A DNA stretch of 64,000 bases from Vandiemenella viatica (Eukaryota > Arthropoda > Insecta > Orthoptera > Morabidae). The notes beneath the pieces are model-generated. The model was given only the letters and a program-made list of their open reading frames with translations, was not told the DNA's origin and made no database searches. How positions within the stretch are numbered: position 1 is the stretch's first letter; the number at the start of each line of letters is the position of its first letter. Location: positions 147,903,283-147,967,282 of the forward strand of contig CM061921.1 of assembly GCA_031002005.1 (NCBI GenBank). Direction: 5' to 3'. This document shows positions 45,331 through 57,283 of this stretch, piece by piece. The translations under genes and the position numbers were made by a program.

Positions 45331-46364
45331 CAGGGTGGTCCCGAATTCATGGTACAAACTTTAATGGTAGGTACAGGACATTGTAACAATGATTTATTGT
45401 ATAGGAATGTATGGTCGCAAGTGACGCGGTGTGGCGTAAACAGGGGAAATAACAGCCGAAAGGAAAAACAAAGCTTTTATTGAAAGCGTTGATGACAAGT
45501 GTCATGTTTACATTAAGTGTTCAAAATTGCGTCCACCAGTGGCGATACATGTTTGACAGCGTCGGTGGAGCGATTGCCGTACACGTTCAAAGATGCCTGG
45601 TATTTCACGCACACCTGCAGCAGCTACGGATATGCGAGCAACGAGATCCTCATCTGAGTCAACTGGAGTCTCATAAACCAGTTGCTTTAGATGTCCCCAT
45701 AAAAAGTAATCGATACTCGATAAATCGGGAGATCGGGGTGGCCAAGGTACTTTCTGAAAATGGAAGGGGTGTAAGCGATTTTCGTTTAACACTCTGCAAA
45801 CAGTCTGATGACTCACACCTAAGAGACGCGCAACAGTTCTTGTGCTTGACTCGGGTCTATCAGCCACAATGTTCAAGATGCTTTCTTCCAGACTTGGACT
45901 GCGTACAGCTCTTGATCGACCAGCGTCATGTCTGGTGAGGTGGAACGCACCTGTTTCACTAAGTTGACGATGTAACCGTTGAAAAATTCTGTGATCCGGC
46001 ATTCGTCGATCAGGAAATTGCGCACGATACATTCGTAACGCAGTTCTGCCGTTACCATTTGCACGGCAGTACATGTAATGCATGTCTGCTTTTTCGGCAT
46101 ACGAAAAGTGACCCATCGTCTACGGCAGCACAATTGTGAATGGCGCTTTTCCCTACTGCGATGCACCATGTTGAACGGCGGCTAGACATCTACTGCCCTC
46201 TCTGGCAATGCTACCAACCGATCACTCCATTTCTCTTTCCTTTTATTTCCCCTGTTTGCGCCTCACCGCGTCACATGCGACCATACATTCCTATACAATA
46301 AATCATTGTTACAATGTCCTGTACCTACCATTAAAGTTTGTACCATGATTTCGGGACCACCTTG
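45331..46364 (-). mobile_element. DUF4817-type Tc1/mariner element, internal deletion
   Basis: 1,034 bp with about 125 bp inverted repeats starting CAGGGTGGTCCCGAATTCAT (left) and the complement at 46340-46364, and TA on both sides (45329-45330, 46365-46366). The arms match closely, suggesting a recent copy. Confidence 0.9.
45508..46116 (-). CDS. Deleted transposase: DNA-binding domain joined to C-terminus, 202 aa
   Basis: Intact frame of 202 codons, Met at 46116. Residues about 5-50 (SYAEKADMHYMYCRANGN, then YRAQFPDRRMP and a TGAF end) are the DUF4817 helix-turn-helix type domain, followed by a second HTH-like segment (RTVARLLGVSHQTVCRVL, about 90-110). The next residues jump to WPPRSPDLSSIDYFLWGHLK and RCQTCIATGGRNFEHL. 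The region with the two catalytic Asp residues is absent. It can probably still bind its ends but not cut. Function as a repressor is inference. Confidence 0.75.
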   Translation of the reverse strand: MGHFSYAEKADMHYMYCRANGNGRTALRMYRAQFPDRRMPDHRIFQRLHRQLSETGAFHLTRHDAGRSRAVRSPSLEESILNIVADRPESSTRTVARLLGVSHQTVCRVLNENRLHPFHFQKVPWPPRSPDLSSIDYFLWGHLKQLVYETPVDSDEDLVARISVAAAGVREIPGIFERVRQSLHRRCQTCIATGGRNFEHLM

Positions 46365-46549
46365 TATACTGTACACACTAAATACTTTTAACCAAATGGT
46401 TAATAATGTTATGAACCTAAGTAGGGAGAAATAAAACTACAGAAACAAAGAAAAATTAAAAATGTTCCGTTACTGACAGTTGCCTGCAACTACGTTGGCG
46501 TGGACTGTTATTGTATACACTACTCTCTTAAACTACCATGGTCAACAAC

Positions 46550-47500
46550 TATAAGGCTGGTTAAAAAATTAACGATCCGGAGGCCTAGGAACAGAAACCA
46601 GAACCTGTATTTCAGAAGTATTGGCCCTGGCTATTGAGGCAGTTGTCCCACTGCAACACAAACCGGTGAATGGCTGTCTCGTAAAACTCCTTGACATGTG
46701 ATGTGAACCAGTTCTGCACGTACTGCTTGACGTCGTCATCCGAAGTGAATCGTTTGCCCCTCAGAGCAGAGGGCAATCAATGTTGTCCCGTGCTGCAGGA
46801 AGTCTATCAGAAGGGGGCCGTCTTGGTCAAAGAACTTCAGCATAACTTTTCCTGCACTTGTGTGGATGGCCTTGGATTTTGTTGGTGGTGGTGACCCTAG
46901 ATGCTTACACCGGAGACTTTGCCATTTCGATTCTGCTTCGAAATGATGACACCAAGACTCTTCTCCAGCTACCACTCGTGCCAGGAACTCATTCACTTCC
47001 CTTGCATAGCGCTGCAAATGATCAAGACAGTGGGCCATTCGACATGCTTCCTGTTGTGGTTGAAGACTGTGGGGCACCGACTGGGCGCACACTTTGCGCC
47101 AGTATAGTCTTTCATTTATGATGGTGGGAAAACTTCCGACGTTCAATCCGACCTCGGCGGCTACGGCTTTCACTGTAACTCGGCGGTCCTGGGTAACGAG
47201 TCCATCAACCAGCTGGACGATGTCATCGGTAAAGTGGTGTGGTGTTCCAGACCGTGCATCATCATCTAACGACATCCGTCCTTCCCTGAAGCGCTTGTGC
47301 CACGCCTTGACCCTTGTAAGGGACTGCACTGTTCACCGTACATTTGTGACATTCTTCGATGAATGTCAGTTCCCCTTACTCCTTCCGCTGTCAGAAAACG
47401 AACAATACCTCTTTGCTGTTCTTTTGACGCCTCCATTTCACTTCTTACAACATGAATGAGCGCTGGACAACTGACGCATGCTTCTGCTTGATTTGTAGTC
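46550..47500 (-). pseudogene. Mariner transposase, deleted
   Basis: Minus strand: EQQRGIVRFLTAEGVRGTDIHRRMSQMYGEQC (HTH, 47430-47340), DDDARSGTPHH, TVKAVAAEVGLNVGS, ARVVAGEESWCHHFE (near 46950, the Asp of GDESW replaced by Glu), SPPPTKSKAIHTSAGKVML, DQDGPLLIDFLQ, then a deletion and frameshift into DDDVKQYVQNWF and FVLQWDNCLNSQGQYF ending near 46617. The segment with the second and third catalytic residues is gone. A left-end-like GGCTGGTTAAAAAATT lies at 46556; no right end was identified. Confidence 0.85.
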
Positions 47501-47869
47501 ACGTGACTTGCACTTGTGACCCTCTAGCGGCGGGCATGTGGACTTTGGCGCTCTTGTCGAAAACCCTCTTTGTTACTGACCGAACGATATTACCATTCCG
47601 TCACCGATTTACACATTCCAGAATCGCTTCTTTTTTAACGTTCCTTATACATGACCCGCGGCCCCTGTGGCTCAATTAACACACTTTTTTTTTGCGTGGA
47701 CGGTATCCTCAACAAACTGTAACTTCATTCCTCGAATAATATGATGTCCCTCGTATACTGAAATAACGATAAACATTTCGACTGCAAGAAGCAACTTACC
47801 TTTAAATGGGTAGGCCTACTAATTAATAATTTGTAGAGTCTTTTATTTTATATCCTAAGCTATTCAACG
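47501..47869. other. No gene recognised
   Basis: May include the decayed right end of the mariner. Nothing else is identifiable. Confidence 0.35.
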
Positions 47870-48400
47870 ACCCATACAAATGAAACATACGTACCCTATC
47901 ATATTCGCTGTATCAAGTTTTTAAGTTAATTTCTTTAAATTTATCATATTTACAACATCTCGTCAAAATGAAACTCACAGTACTTTACCCGTCTGTTCAC
48001 AGGCTACACATTAACCGGAAATCCATCAAAAACAGACCAGTATTTTTTGTGAATCGTGTTCAACCAAAAATGATAATGTGATCAATTTATCAGTTTTCCT
48101 ACGTCACATCAAAATGAAACGTACCCTATTTCACTTCCGTCACGGGATTTGAATTAACGAAACGCTATAAAAATGCGACCAATAGTTTTTGTGTGAATTG
48201 CGTTCCACGAAGAATTATCCTAATCTTCTATTTTTTTTCTAACTCTAATTAAAACACGGGACCCCGCAATCTACATTAAACGTCACAATTGAAACATATC
48301 CCACTTTACCTGCGCGACCATGGGCTGGCACATTAAACCGATTCATGTCAAAGTTCAAGCAATGGTTTTTGCGCGAATTCCACTAATTCAAACGTAGACA
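47870..48400. repeat. Degenerate tandem repeat, unit about 145-170 bp
   Basis: Recurring blocks: AAATGAAAC..TAC.. TT, then a CACGGG/CAGGCT with CATTAA..., then (T/G)TTTTTGTGTGAATTG-like and CACTAA. They recur at about 47880 (partial), 47965, 48109 and 48282, diverged from each other. Confidence 0.7.
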
Positions 48401-48695
48401 CAAAGACATAATTAAAAAAAAAAAGATAATGCATTCTCTGTATCTTATTATTAGTACACCAAGTATTTATAAAAAAATCACAGAATATGTACAGAATTTC
48501 TCCTTCTTAGAATTTTACTATAAGTATAGATTACGGTTAATTAATTTTTGTTGTGTTACCTTTACGCCAGTTAAAATTATTCAGCCATTGTGACAGTCGC
48601 TGTGATATGTCTGCGTTGCTAGATGTGTTCAGCTCTGCGAGAGAACACGTAGTGTGTTTGTATCGTACCTGTGTTCGTGAAGTCTCACTGATCGT
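48401..48695. other. No gene recognised
   Basis: AT-rich. Confidence 0.35.
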
Positions 48696-48937
48696 GCACA
48701 CCGAGGGTGGAGGGTGAGCCGTTACGCTCTGCTCTGGCATCTGGAGGATGCTGATTCTAATGCACGTCTGACCATCCAAATTTTCCTTTTCTATAGTTTC
48801 CCCAAATCACTCCCAGTGAATGCCGGAATGGTTCCTTCAAAAGGCCATGGTATAATTCCTTCCTGTTCCTTGCCCTAAGTCCTTTATCGCCTCTAATGAT
48901 CTCGATGACGACGTGGCATAAAACAATACACAAAAAA
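48696..48937 (+). mobile_element. SINE, main family, diverged full length
   Basis: CACCGAGGGTGGAGGGTGAGCC head, decayed B box near 48750, body with GCCGGAATGGTTCC and TTCCTTCCTGTTCC, and CGATGACGACGTGGCATAAAA at the 3' end. Confidence 0.8.
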
Positions 48938-49390
48938 GTTACATACATTCTCTCTTATTTTTCTAACAGCTGCAACATGTCTGCATAACGTCATCTGACG
49001 GTCAAGGGTAGTATGTTTGAAAGACTTCCCCATGAACTGACAAATTTTTGTGGTGCATGTAATTGATTAGCATCCGAATTGTTATAATTATGTATAGATT
49101 GTTCTGCAGAGAAATCCTAATCTAAGAATGTTTTTAAGTTAAATAATGTATTTTTTGGAAAGGGTTATGGAAAATTGTATGAGTTTAATTAACTGCCGGA
49201 ATATTTAACATGGATTTCACCTCGAAAAAAGTAATTCTTCATAAACTGTAATATCCGTCATTTCTCAAGTCCCGAGATGGTTGTTTTCGCCAGGCTGTCA
49301 ATTTTTTGTTGCTGAATGCTGACTGTGAAATACCCTTAGGCACTGGGCAACGTTATTTGTTGTTTGCTTGCTGCATTTGACGTCATCTGA
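48938..49390. other. No gene recognised
   Basis: AT-rich. Confidence 0.35.
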
Positions 49391-49778
49391 CAGGTAATAT
49401 AGAATATTGTTGCTCTGTATGGGGTCCACATCAAAATGAATTAATGGAGGCATTAGAGATGGTCCATAGAAGAGCCACCCGATTCGTGACATGTATATAT
49501 AGTTGGAGGGAAAGCGTAAGAGCGATGTTGAAGGAGTTAGGTTGGGAAGACCTGGAGCACCCGAGGCGTTGCTCTCGACAGAAGTTAATTGAAAAATTCC
49601 GGACTGACGTATTTTGGAATGACAGTAAACAAATATTGCTACCAGCAACATTCATATCTCGGAATGACCGCGAAAATAAGATAAGTGAAATCAGGGCCAG
49701 AACCGATTCATTTCTGTACTAATTTTTTCCACGAGCGATTAGGGAGTGGAATAGAAAGGATTTACCGGGCGAGTAAAC
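49391..49778 (+). pseudogene. CR1/Jockey-like LINE, 3' end fragment (different subfamily)
   Basis: Frame from about 49396: NIEYCCSVWGPHQ, then MVHRRATRFVTCIYSWRESVR, LKELGWEDLEHPRR, LPATFISRND, a stop at 49720-49722, FFPRAIREWNR. This is the same block order as the C-termini of the LINEs at 11.5 and 62.5 kb. It is closer in arrangement to the 11.5 kb copy (RRDKIREIRCRTDTF versus RENKISEIRARTDSF). Confidence 0.8.
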
Positions 49779-49807
49779 ATAAAATTCGACAGGAGTAGTT
49801 TTCTATA

Positions 49808-49950
49808 TAGTACTCTGGCCATCCTGATCTGGGTTTTACATGGTTTCCCCAGATCGCTCCATGCGAATGCTGGGATGATTCCTCACAATAGCCCATGGGT
49901 GCCTCCTGCCATATCCCATATATCCCTTCCAAACCATTACCTTCCAGGAT
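49808..49950 (+). mobile_element. SINE, main family, body fragment
   Basis: GGCCATCCTGATCTGGG, TTACATGGTTTCCCC, AGATCGCTCC, GCTGGGATGATTCC. Head and tail are lost. Confidence 0.6.
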
Positions 49951-50429
49951 AGGTGCAATGCACCCTCCGCCACACACTTTTAGTGAATCGCGGAGTAATA
50001 GTAACAGCTGCATGGAGCGAACACGTGGTGGCTTTGGAATACAAGCAAACTGTACGCATACTCTCCTCATCTTACTAGTTAAGTCTACACAGCTTAGGCT
50101 TCGTGTAATTCAAAAACATTCCTACATTTTTATGACATAGCCCGTTATTCTTTCCACAACATTTTGATGTTTATTTTTCTTCTTGTTCGGAGGCGAAAAG
50201 TGTATGTATTCGTTACGTGAACCATGAATGACTCATACGAAACTGTTTTACCCCAACTTTATAATTCGTTTGTAATTTATGCTAGTGACATAAAAATCAG
50301 GGAGTATGTGGAGTGCCAATGGGATAGCAGAACGCACGGCGCAACCCTCCACTCGTTACAACAATGCAGATGGGTACGTTAAAGGCCTTGTCATTCAACC
50401 ATATCACAAAAGGAATGAATAATGGTATA

Positions 50430-51627
50430 CAGAGTTATTCATAAAGAAGGAGCAGATTTTGCATTTTTATTTCTCACAAACTATAAAAGATACAAATACA
50501 TGCCACACATCACTGGATAGAGGAATATTCAATGTTTGTAACACCCGACTATTAGTTCCATTCCCCGCCGCTAACAGCGCTGTTGTCAGTTTACGTGGAA
50601 AAGTCGTTTTGTGTATCACAGTACGATAAAAGTGTGCGGCGTGCATTCCATCTATAAAGTGTCACATGGTAATAAACAGTTTTACGATTGGCAAGAGAAA
50701 TTCGTAGAAGATCTGTGCATATGCAAAACGAATACCTCTGATCGTCCTCCAAAGTCAAATGAAATAAAATTCCGCAGAAATGGTTTGGCGTTTTCTCAAG
50801 AAACGTCTGCAAAAAAGGTGTATAAAGTGAAGTTATCTCACTCAGGCATTGCATCCTGGCGACAGTAAAAAAAGGTTAGAATTTTGCACTGCAATTCTGC
50901 AGGATTTGGAAGACGACACGTTTTCTGAAAGACTATATTTTTCGGATGAAGCAACTTTTCACATCTCTGGTAATCGTCACGATGTCAGAATTTGGGTTTC
51001 TGAGAATCCTTGTTTTGTCATCGAATATTAAAGTGACTCACCGGGGTTGAATGTCTTTTTCGTGATTATTATTAGCAAAATTTATGGACCTTTCCTTTTT
51101 TATGGAGAAAACTGTGACTGGAATTTCCTTTCTGGACTTGCTTCAGAAGTGGTTGTTTCTCCAACATCAAGACAATGGGAATGATTTCATTTTTTTGTAA
51201 GACGATGCTCCTTCTCAGTTTCATTGTGAGGCACGAAAATAACTGAATACAACAATTCCAGAAAGATTGATTGGAAAATGGGCAGGAGGATCATTCATAT
51301 TCATCGTCTGTGGCTTCCCAAGTTACCAGACCTTACCACCTACGATTTTCATCTGTGGTCGTACGTAAAAGATAAGGTGTATATGCCGCCTATGCTCGCT
51401 ACTCTTAAACAACAGTGAAGTCGAATTGTTTCAGCTGTGAATTCGGTTTCGACAAATAAGGATAAGTTAATGCGTGTATGGCAAGAAATGGACTACCGTT
51501 TTTATGTTTGTCGCGAAATAAATGTTGCTCACGTCGAATATATACAAAAACTCTGCATGTTTCTCTACCCAGTGATGTGAGTATCCTTTATAGCTTATAA
51601 TCCGCTCCATCTTTGTAAATAAACCTG
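50430..51627 (+). mobile_element. Mariner-like element, decayed
   Basis: About 1.2 kb with end similarity: CAGAGTTATTCATAAAGAAGG at the left; complement of CAGGTTTATTTACAAAGATGG at the right (end about 51627), and CACATCACTGGATAGAG repeated inverted further in. A TA precedes the left end; the right flank has no clear TA. Confidence 0.75.
50600..51590 (+). pseudogene. Mariner-like transposase, decayed
   Basis: Plus strand, across frames: HGNKQFYDWQEKF (HTH region), SKKRLEFCTAILQDLEDD, RLYFSDEATFHISGN (first catalytic Asp, near 50945), SPGLNVFFVIIISKIYGP, then FLSGLASEVV with breaks, PKLPDLTTYDFHLWSYVKDKV (near 51320-51380; the position of the last catalytic residue carries D) and MDYRFYVCREINVAHVEYI near the end. 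Several stops and frameshifts. Confidence 0.8.
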
Positions 51628-51997
51628 AATATTGCTTCTTTGTCCTCAGTTTCTGACCCCGAGCTAAGGTGGCAATCATTTAAATCACTTCTAAAAGAAC
51701 TCGCTCACCGACTGCATTCATTACAGAGCCTGAATTGTGATCAATCATAATTACGTGTAGTAGTCCGTATATGACAAGTAGCTTCAAACGTTCTGAAACT
51801 TCAGTGAACTTTATTTCGTGTTACTTCTATTGAACATTCGACTAGGAAGTCAACTACGTTTCTGTCACTGCATCCGGTGTAACATTTATTACAAACATCA
51901 AAGGAAAAAGGCAATAAATACGCGTTTTCATGGAGCTATGTTCCACAACTAAAGACTGATATTCAATTATCTAATAAACAAAGCATGAGAATTCAGT
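51628..51997. other. No gene recognised
   Basis: AT-rich. Confidence 0.35.
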
Positions 51998-52005
51998 CTA
52001 CAATC

Positions 52006-53344
52006 TAGAGATGAAACGGATAGTTGTTTTGCCGGATACCGGATACCGGTTATCCTATAAGCTGGATAGCCGGATATTCGGAAATTCAGCAGACGAATAT
52101 CCGACTGAAAGTTGTTATTCGAGGCTATGAAATATAAAAATGTCGTCAGTAAAGAATGGATCGACTACTTTGGAATATTTTGATATGAATAATGACAATA
52201 AGTTTTTGATTTTGAATTACTTTTCATGAGGCACGTTTTGACGCGAAGTTTGAATCATTTCCTTTTTCTCTTTGTGGACTTAAAGAAAACACAATGTATT
52301 TTTTTCTGTCTTCGACCACATACCTCTGCCAAGGCATACCACTTCAAAACGAAACATCTGGTAAATTTTCATGAAATGAGGAAAGTTACAGTCGCTATCG
52401 TGCCTATACTGCCTTTATCCTTCCTCAGGACAAGTTCGTCTTTGACATTGAAAGAAAAGCAGTTGATTATATCAGAATCTTCAGATAACGATCAGAAATC
52501 ACAATGAACTCCTGACTTACCTTACATAAGAGCCTCTTTAAAAACTGTATTAAAAAGTCGTTTCGGTTCTTTGATTGATGATTCAAACTACTTGTCTGCA
52601 ACCTTCCTAGAGCCAAGATTCAATACAAACAATTTGGGGTTTGCTGAAGCTCGTCAGAAGATTCCATTGGAATCCATAAAAATGTCTTGCGAGGAATCTT
52701 CCACCAGTAATAGTTCATCCTCAATGGCTGTTAAAAGGGGTACAAGGGGCGAGACAGAATCAACTGTAACTCACGAAGCTTGCGACACGTTTTGGAACTG
52801 TATTAGTGACATGACCACCATCAAAGAAAAAAACGTGATTGCAAGCGAGATTGACTTTTATTTAAAGTCATCTCGAATTGATCTGAAGCGTGACCCATAT
52901 TTATTGGTCAACGAATGCGACACATTACCCGAATATGACAAAATTTGCTAGAATTTATTTTTCAGCGCCTTAAAGAAGTGCATATAGCGAAAGACTTTTC
53001 TTTGAACATAGCCTTGTTTACTAGGAGAAGCAAAACTGATTATTACCTCGTATTACAGAGAAATTGGTTCTCATTCAGTACAAGAACCAATATTTTATGT
53101 TAAAAACAATAATAAACGATATTTTGATTTGAAGATAGTGTTTCTATTTGTGTGTAGACTTATTACATACTTAACATTTGTGAATTTAAAGCATATTTTA
53201 TGAAATTTTCGTAATTTATTGAAAATCGGATACCCGCCGGATATCCGCCTGATACGGACCTACTATCCGGTATCCCGCCGGTTAGTAATTATTGGCCGTT
53301 TAGGTCGGATACCGGATAGTTTCCCGATATACGTTTCATCTCTA
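52006..53344 (+). mobile_element. hAT transposon with 8 bp target duplication
   Basis: Ends TAGAGATGAAACG (52006) and complement CGTTTCATCTCTA (ending 53344). Flanks CTACAATC (51998-52005) and CTATAATC (53345-53352) form an 8 bp duplication with one mismatch, the hallmark length for hAT. Both subterminal regions are packed with CCGGAT/ATCCGG repeats (52030-52110; 53220-53325). Confidence 0.9.
52390..53090 (+). pseudogene. hAT transposase, C-terminal part, decayed
   Basis: Plus strand: YLSATFLEPRFNTN (near 52590-52630), DTFWNCISDMTT, EIDFYLKSSRIDLKRDPYLLVNECDTLPEYDKIC to the stop at 52949, then NLFFSALKEVHIAKDFSL. The ATFLDPRF and DPYLxW/..LP.Y..LA blocks are the C-terminal and dimerisation regions of hAT transposases; the conserved Trp and the usual ..S..P..S..ERLFS.AG block are degraded. 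The N-terminal BED finger and first catalytic residues are missing. Confidence 0.8.
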
Positions 53345-53352
53345 CTATAATC

Positions 53353-54390
53353 ATTATGTTAAAGTTCTTTTATCGGGAGTTGTGAGATAAAATATCAGTC
53401 GTAATCATATAAATGCTGTGAACATAACGTTTGTTGGTCTGAGGTACTACAGCCCCTTGTTGGCATTAACTCTGGTTTGCGTCATGCAACAGGGCAACCG
53501 TAGACGATTTCAATTAATATGGGATTAACAACAATTTTGCCATACTCCTGGAATCTGGATTATTTTTTTGTTCTTGGGGCTCAACTATAGAATGAGAAAT
53601 AATTAAGTACTGGACGTTCTATATCCCGCTGTTGGAAGCATTCAGTAGTGATATATCTTCCGGTGCGTATTGAGTTATGGCTATAACAGCCATTGGCGGT
53701 CGACGCGTCAGAAGTGGTGGCAAGTTTCCACAGACCCAAGATGATAACCAATGGTCGCTTGCTGCTAACTTCTGCGATTTATTACTAGACGCAGTAGCAC
53801 TTCCTTGAATGAAACTTCAATATGCGCCTCTACAATATAGGTGACTATGCAGGTAAAAGAAGGGCAAGGTCTGTTGATTACTGTCGTCCTTCCGTTTAGC
53901 CAAAAGATTCATATTCTGCTTTCAAATTGTTGACATCGAATCCATTACCAGATGAATCAAACCTATTTTAGCATAGAGAAAAAATACATGTAGCGATAGT
54001 GTGTATCCTCTGACGAATTATATCGCCGCCTTTAGTCCTGTTATTGTTTTTGTTCTTTAGTCTAATAGCTACCAAAGAAAAGTTTGTTTAATAGAAATCA
54101 ATAACACTAGGACATCTATCCATGGGCTAAAAGTCATTTTAGCGAAAAGAACACATGATCTTCGTCAGAATTCACTAAATATAAATCCTTTTGTCCAGCG
54201 CCGACGTTACATAAAATTCTATGCAAGAAATGCGATTAGGAGACAGTGAGAGAACTATATATGTTCCATGCGCAGCGTCCTAGCTCACGAGGTAACTACG
54301 AGGGAAGTTACTCATCCTTAGCAATCCCGCGGAACATTAGTAGAAGAAATAATGTTAATGCTCAAATTTTCTAGCGAATTGTTGCTACCT
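53353..54390. other. No gene recognised
   Basis: AT-rich, ending with a T run at 54391-54407. Confidence 0.4.
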
Positions 54391-54775
54391 TTTTTTTTTT
54401 TTTTTTAACTGCTTAAAGTCTCCTATAAGAACGTGGTCTTTAGAGACGGGCTGTTGCTATCAGAACGATCAAGCTTTAATAGAAAATTTATAATGCACGG
54501 TAGATACTATCTTCGATCAAACGATGCTTTACAGAGAAGCAACAGAAAACACGATATTATCATCCAGCTTCACGGCTAGTCGACTTAGAGTTCACTGGAG
54601 CCGGAGGAGGGGAGACAAGGAACGGGAAGGAATTCGGCCATGGTCTATTTAAGGAACCATAGAGTGATTTCTAGAAACCATGAAAACAGAAATCTTAATG
54701 GCCGGACGGGGATTTGAACCCGCGTTCTGCCGAATGGCCAGCCCGAGTGTTACCGCTCACCCAGCGGGATCGGTG
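54391..54775 (-). mobile_element. SINE, main family, split copy
   Basis: The tail segment with complement of GTCTCTAAAGACCACG at 54420-54450 is separated by about 145 bp of other sequence from the body and head (54595-54775: GGAATTCGGCCATGGTC to GGGATTTGAACCCGC, head GCTGGGTGAGCGGTAAC on the minus strand). Confidence 0.7.
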
Positions 54776-55376
54776 TAACTAACAAAATATCAGACTGACT
54801 GACCATGAGACAAATGAATTCCGTACGCCCTATTAGTGTACACCACACCGACAGTAGGCTGCACGATTTCTTCTTTGGTCGGTTCCCGACACTTGGTCTC
54901 CGTTACAGAAACATTATGAGCAAGTAAGATAATGTTATGATGTTACAAACGAACTAAAAGAAATACTTCAACGATAGCATTAGATGACACGGGAACACAA
55001 TAAAAAATGAATGACGAAAAACACATCGAAATATACGATGATATGCAATCTTAAGCGGCCTTTGGATTCAGAGCTGACAAGAAGTATACACAAGGGATGG
55101 ACGGTAATTTTTTGAGCAGAAATGCACTGGATGAGGCGCGTAGATAGGTGACTGAGGAAATCAGAACATTTAAAAAGTATTATGAAAATATTTCTAATCC
55201 TTAAACTTGTTATCCTGTTTCTCAGATATACTTTTTCTCATATCTTCAAACTTCACCCCTTCTAGAACTAGTAAGTGCCACCTGCGCACTAATATATTGG
55301 TTACTCGCCGACATTACTTAGATTTTACTTACTATTTTAGTAATTCGCTTAAGTATTAGACGTTTTCAAAAACTGC
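54776..55376. other. No gene recognised
   Basis: AT-rich. Confidence 0.4.
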
Positions 55377-55613
55377 TTTTTTTTTGTTTATGGCTGTACA
55401 CCTCGTTGACATCGAGGTCATTGGAGGCGGGGAAAGACCGGCGCAAGGCAAGGAACGAAAGGAATTCGGCTTTACCTTTTGAAGGAACCATCCCAGCATT
55501 TTCCTGGAGTTATTTCGGGAAATCATGGAGAACCTAAATCTGGCTGGCTGCACGGGGATTCGAACCTACGTCCTCCCAAATGCGACGTCAGAGCGTTACT
55601 GCTCACCCCGTTT
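55377..55613 (-). mobile_element. SINE, main family, full length
   Basis: Minus strand head near 55613-55590 (GGGGTGAGCAGTAACG), B box GGTTCGAATCCCC near 55552-55565, body, complement of GATGTCAACGAGGTGTAC and the A tail at 55377-55386. Confidence 0.85.
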
Positions 55614-56439
55614 CGTTTCAACAACTGAACAAACATATAACACACGTCCTGTTGTGACATAAGAGAAGTATTTACTGCTATGAACATGCCAGGTTAAATA
55701 AATCCTTAAACGAATAAATATTTATACGTCTTCGGTGAGACAGAATATGTGTATACTGATATAATTATTTTACTGGCAAAGCAAGAAGAAATTGAGTAGA
55801 TGAGTTAAAACGCTTGTGTTGGCTACGGGCACAGATGACATATGTAAGCAAACAGGGACCACGCCCCTGTCAGTTGGTAACAGCCGTAAACCCAGCTCAC
55901 CACGGAGCACCGGCTGAAACTAACATAGCCTGCAGATATTAAGGACAAACAACTGTTTATAAACCAACGCGGGTTACTTGTACATTACCCACATTTACAA
56001 GTAATTCTTCTCACTGGTACGAACAAGAAACGTCTTGCACTAATAATACCAATATCCCTGCAAGGCTTTTTGCAGTAATTGCAATAATTTAGCATCTTAA
56101 ATACCAATTCAACTGGAAAGGTAACATGATTTGAAAGTCATACATAGAAAGTCATTTTTGTATCTCACGTAATCATTCCTTTTCTAGGTGGAAAATATTT
56201 AGAACTAAGAAGGTATAATACGAATCACAGTATATTCCATATTTTTTCTAATGAATTAAATGGCCAGTTGCTACTGCTAGCCGGAAATTTAGAGGTACTG
56301 CTGCAGAAACGAAGTTTTTGTGTTATTTCAGACTCATTTACGACTGGCAACCATTTCAAAAGAACTTTACATAGCAGTGTCAGACGAAATTAATACCAGA
56401 ACGCTTTCCTCTTGCCGTTGTCGTGAATTGCACACTCGT
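55614..56439. other. No gene recognised
   Basis: AT-rich. Confidence 0.4.
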
Positions 56440-56630
56440 TTCTATAAATATAAAGATGACCATTACCACAAGCTGGCACTCGATTTCAGGCATAAGGGTG
56501 TAGCAAAATTTTCTTTCATATGGAAAAGTGTCAGGGATTGCAATAAATTACCAAGAAAATTATGAATTACCACACACACTGAAAGAATTTAAAGTTCAAA
56601 TCAATAGGTGAGAAGAGGAAAGGAGATAAA
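56440..56630 (+). pseudogene. CR1/Jockey-like LINE, extreme 3' end fragment
   Basis: Frame YKDDHYHKLALDFRHKGVA, KFSFIWKSVRDCNKLPRKL and a stop match the last 70 residues of the LINE at 61.5-62.6 kb. Third copy of that family in the window; 5'-truncated. Confidence 0.8.
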
Positions 56631-57283
56631 ACGCAATTATATTATATTATTTTTATAATATCATAAGACTGTAAACTGAAGAAAATCTTCACATTTAAGA
56701 TATATATATATATATATATTTAATACTGATCTACAGTAACAGAACCAATTGGTTTTAAAATTTGTATCTGGTTGTTTTGATGAACAAGATTCACGCAAGA
56801 AATACTGGAGGGGGTTTGATTAACATACAGCCCATAGTCCCAGGGGTAAAATAGGGCATGTTTCATTTCGATATGAAATTGGAGGGGTGAGAAATCTATA
56901 AACATAATAACACTGTAACCGAAAGAAACTCCGTATATTTAATTTTTTTTTAATAAAGGGTGGTTTGGGCCACTTTAAATTTAAAAATATTTGCAGTATT
57001 CAAAATTGTTGCATCTGTAAAACTATAAACCAATTCCCGAAATATCATCAGGTCATATTTTAGCTGTCTACAATCCTCCTTTTCACCACAATCAAATGTT
57101 TTAAATAACAGCATGCCAATACGAGGTAAATATGTAATTCTGAAGTTCATAGAATTCATCTATCAGTAACCGTTACATGGCACTCTGATCTTCTTTATAA
57201 TCGTGATTTAAATCATTGTTAAAATGTGAGGAATTTTATTATTCTGTTCGAAATACGAACTATAATTCCGACATTATTGCTCT
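56631..57283. other. AT-rich, (TA)n at 56700-56720, no gene
   Basis: A TA dinucleotide run of about 20 bp; otherwise nothing recognised. Confidence 0.4.

Noticed and set aside
45508..46116. Host gene with DUF4817 domain
   Set aside because: It lies inside TA-flanked inverted repeats and ends with a transposase C-terminus, so it belongs to a transposon.
52571..52951. Domesticated ZBED-type host gene
   Set aside because: The frame is broken right after it and is bounded by hAT ends and a target duplication.
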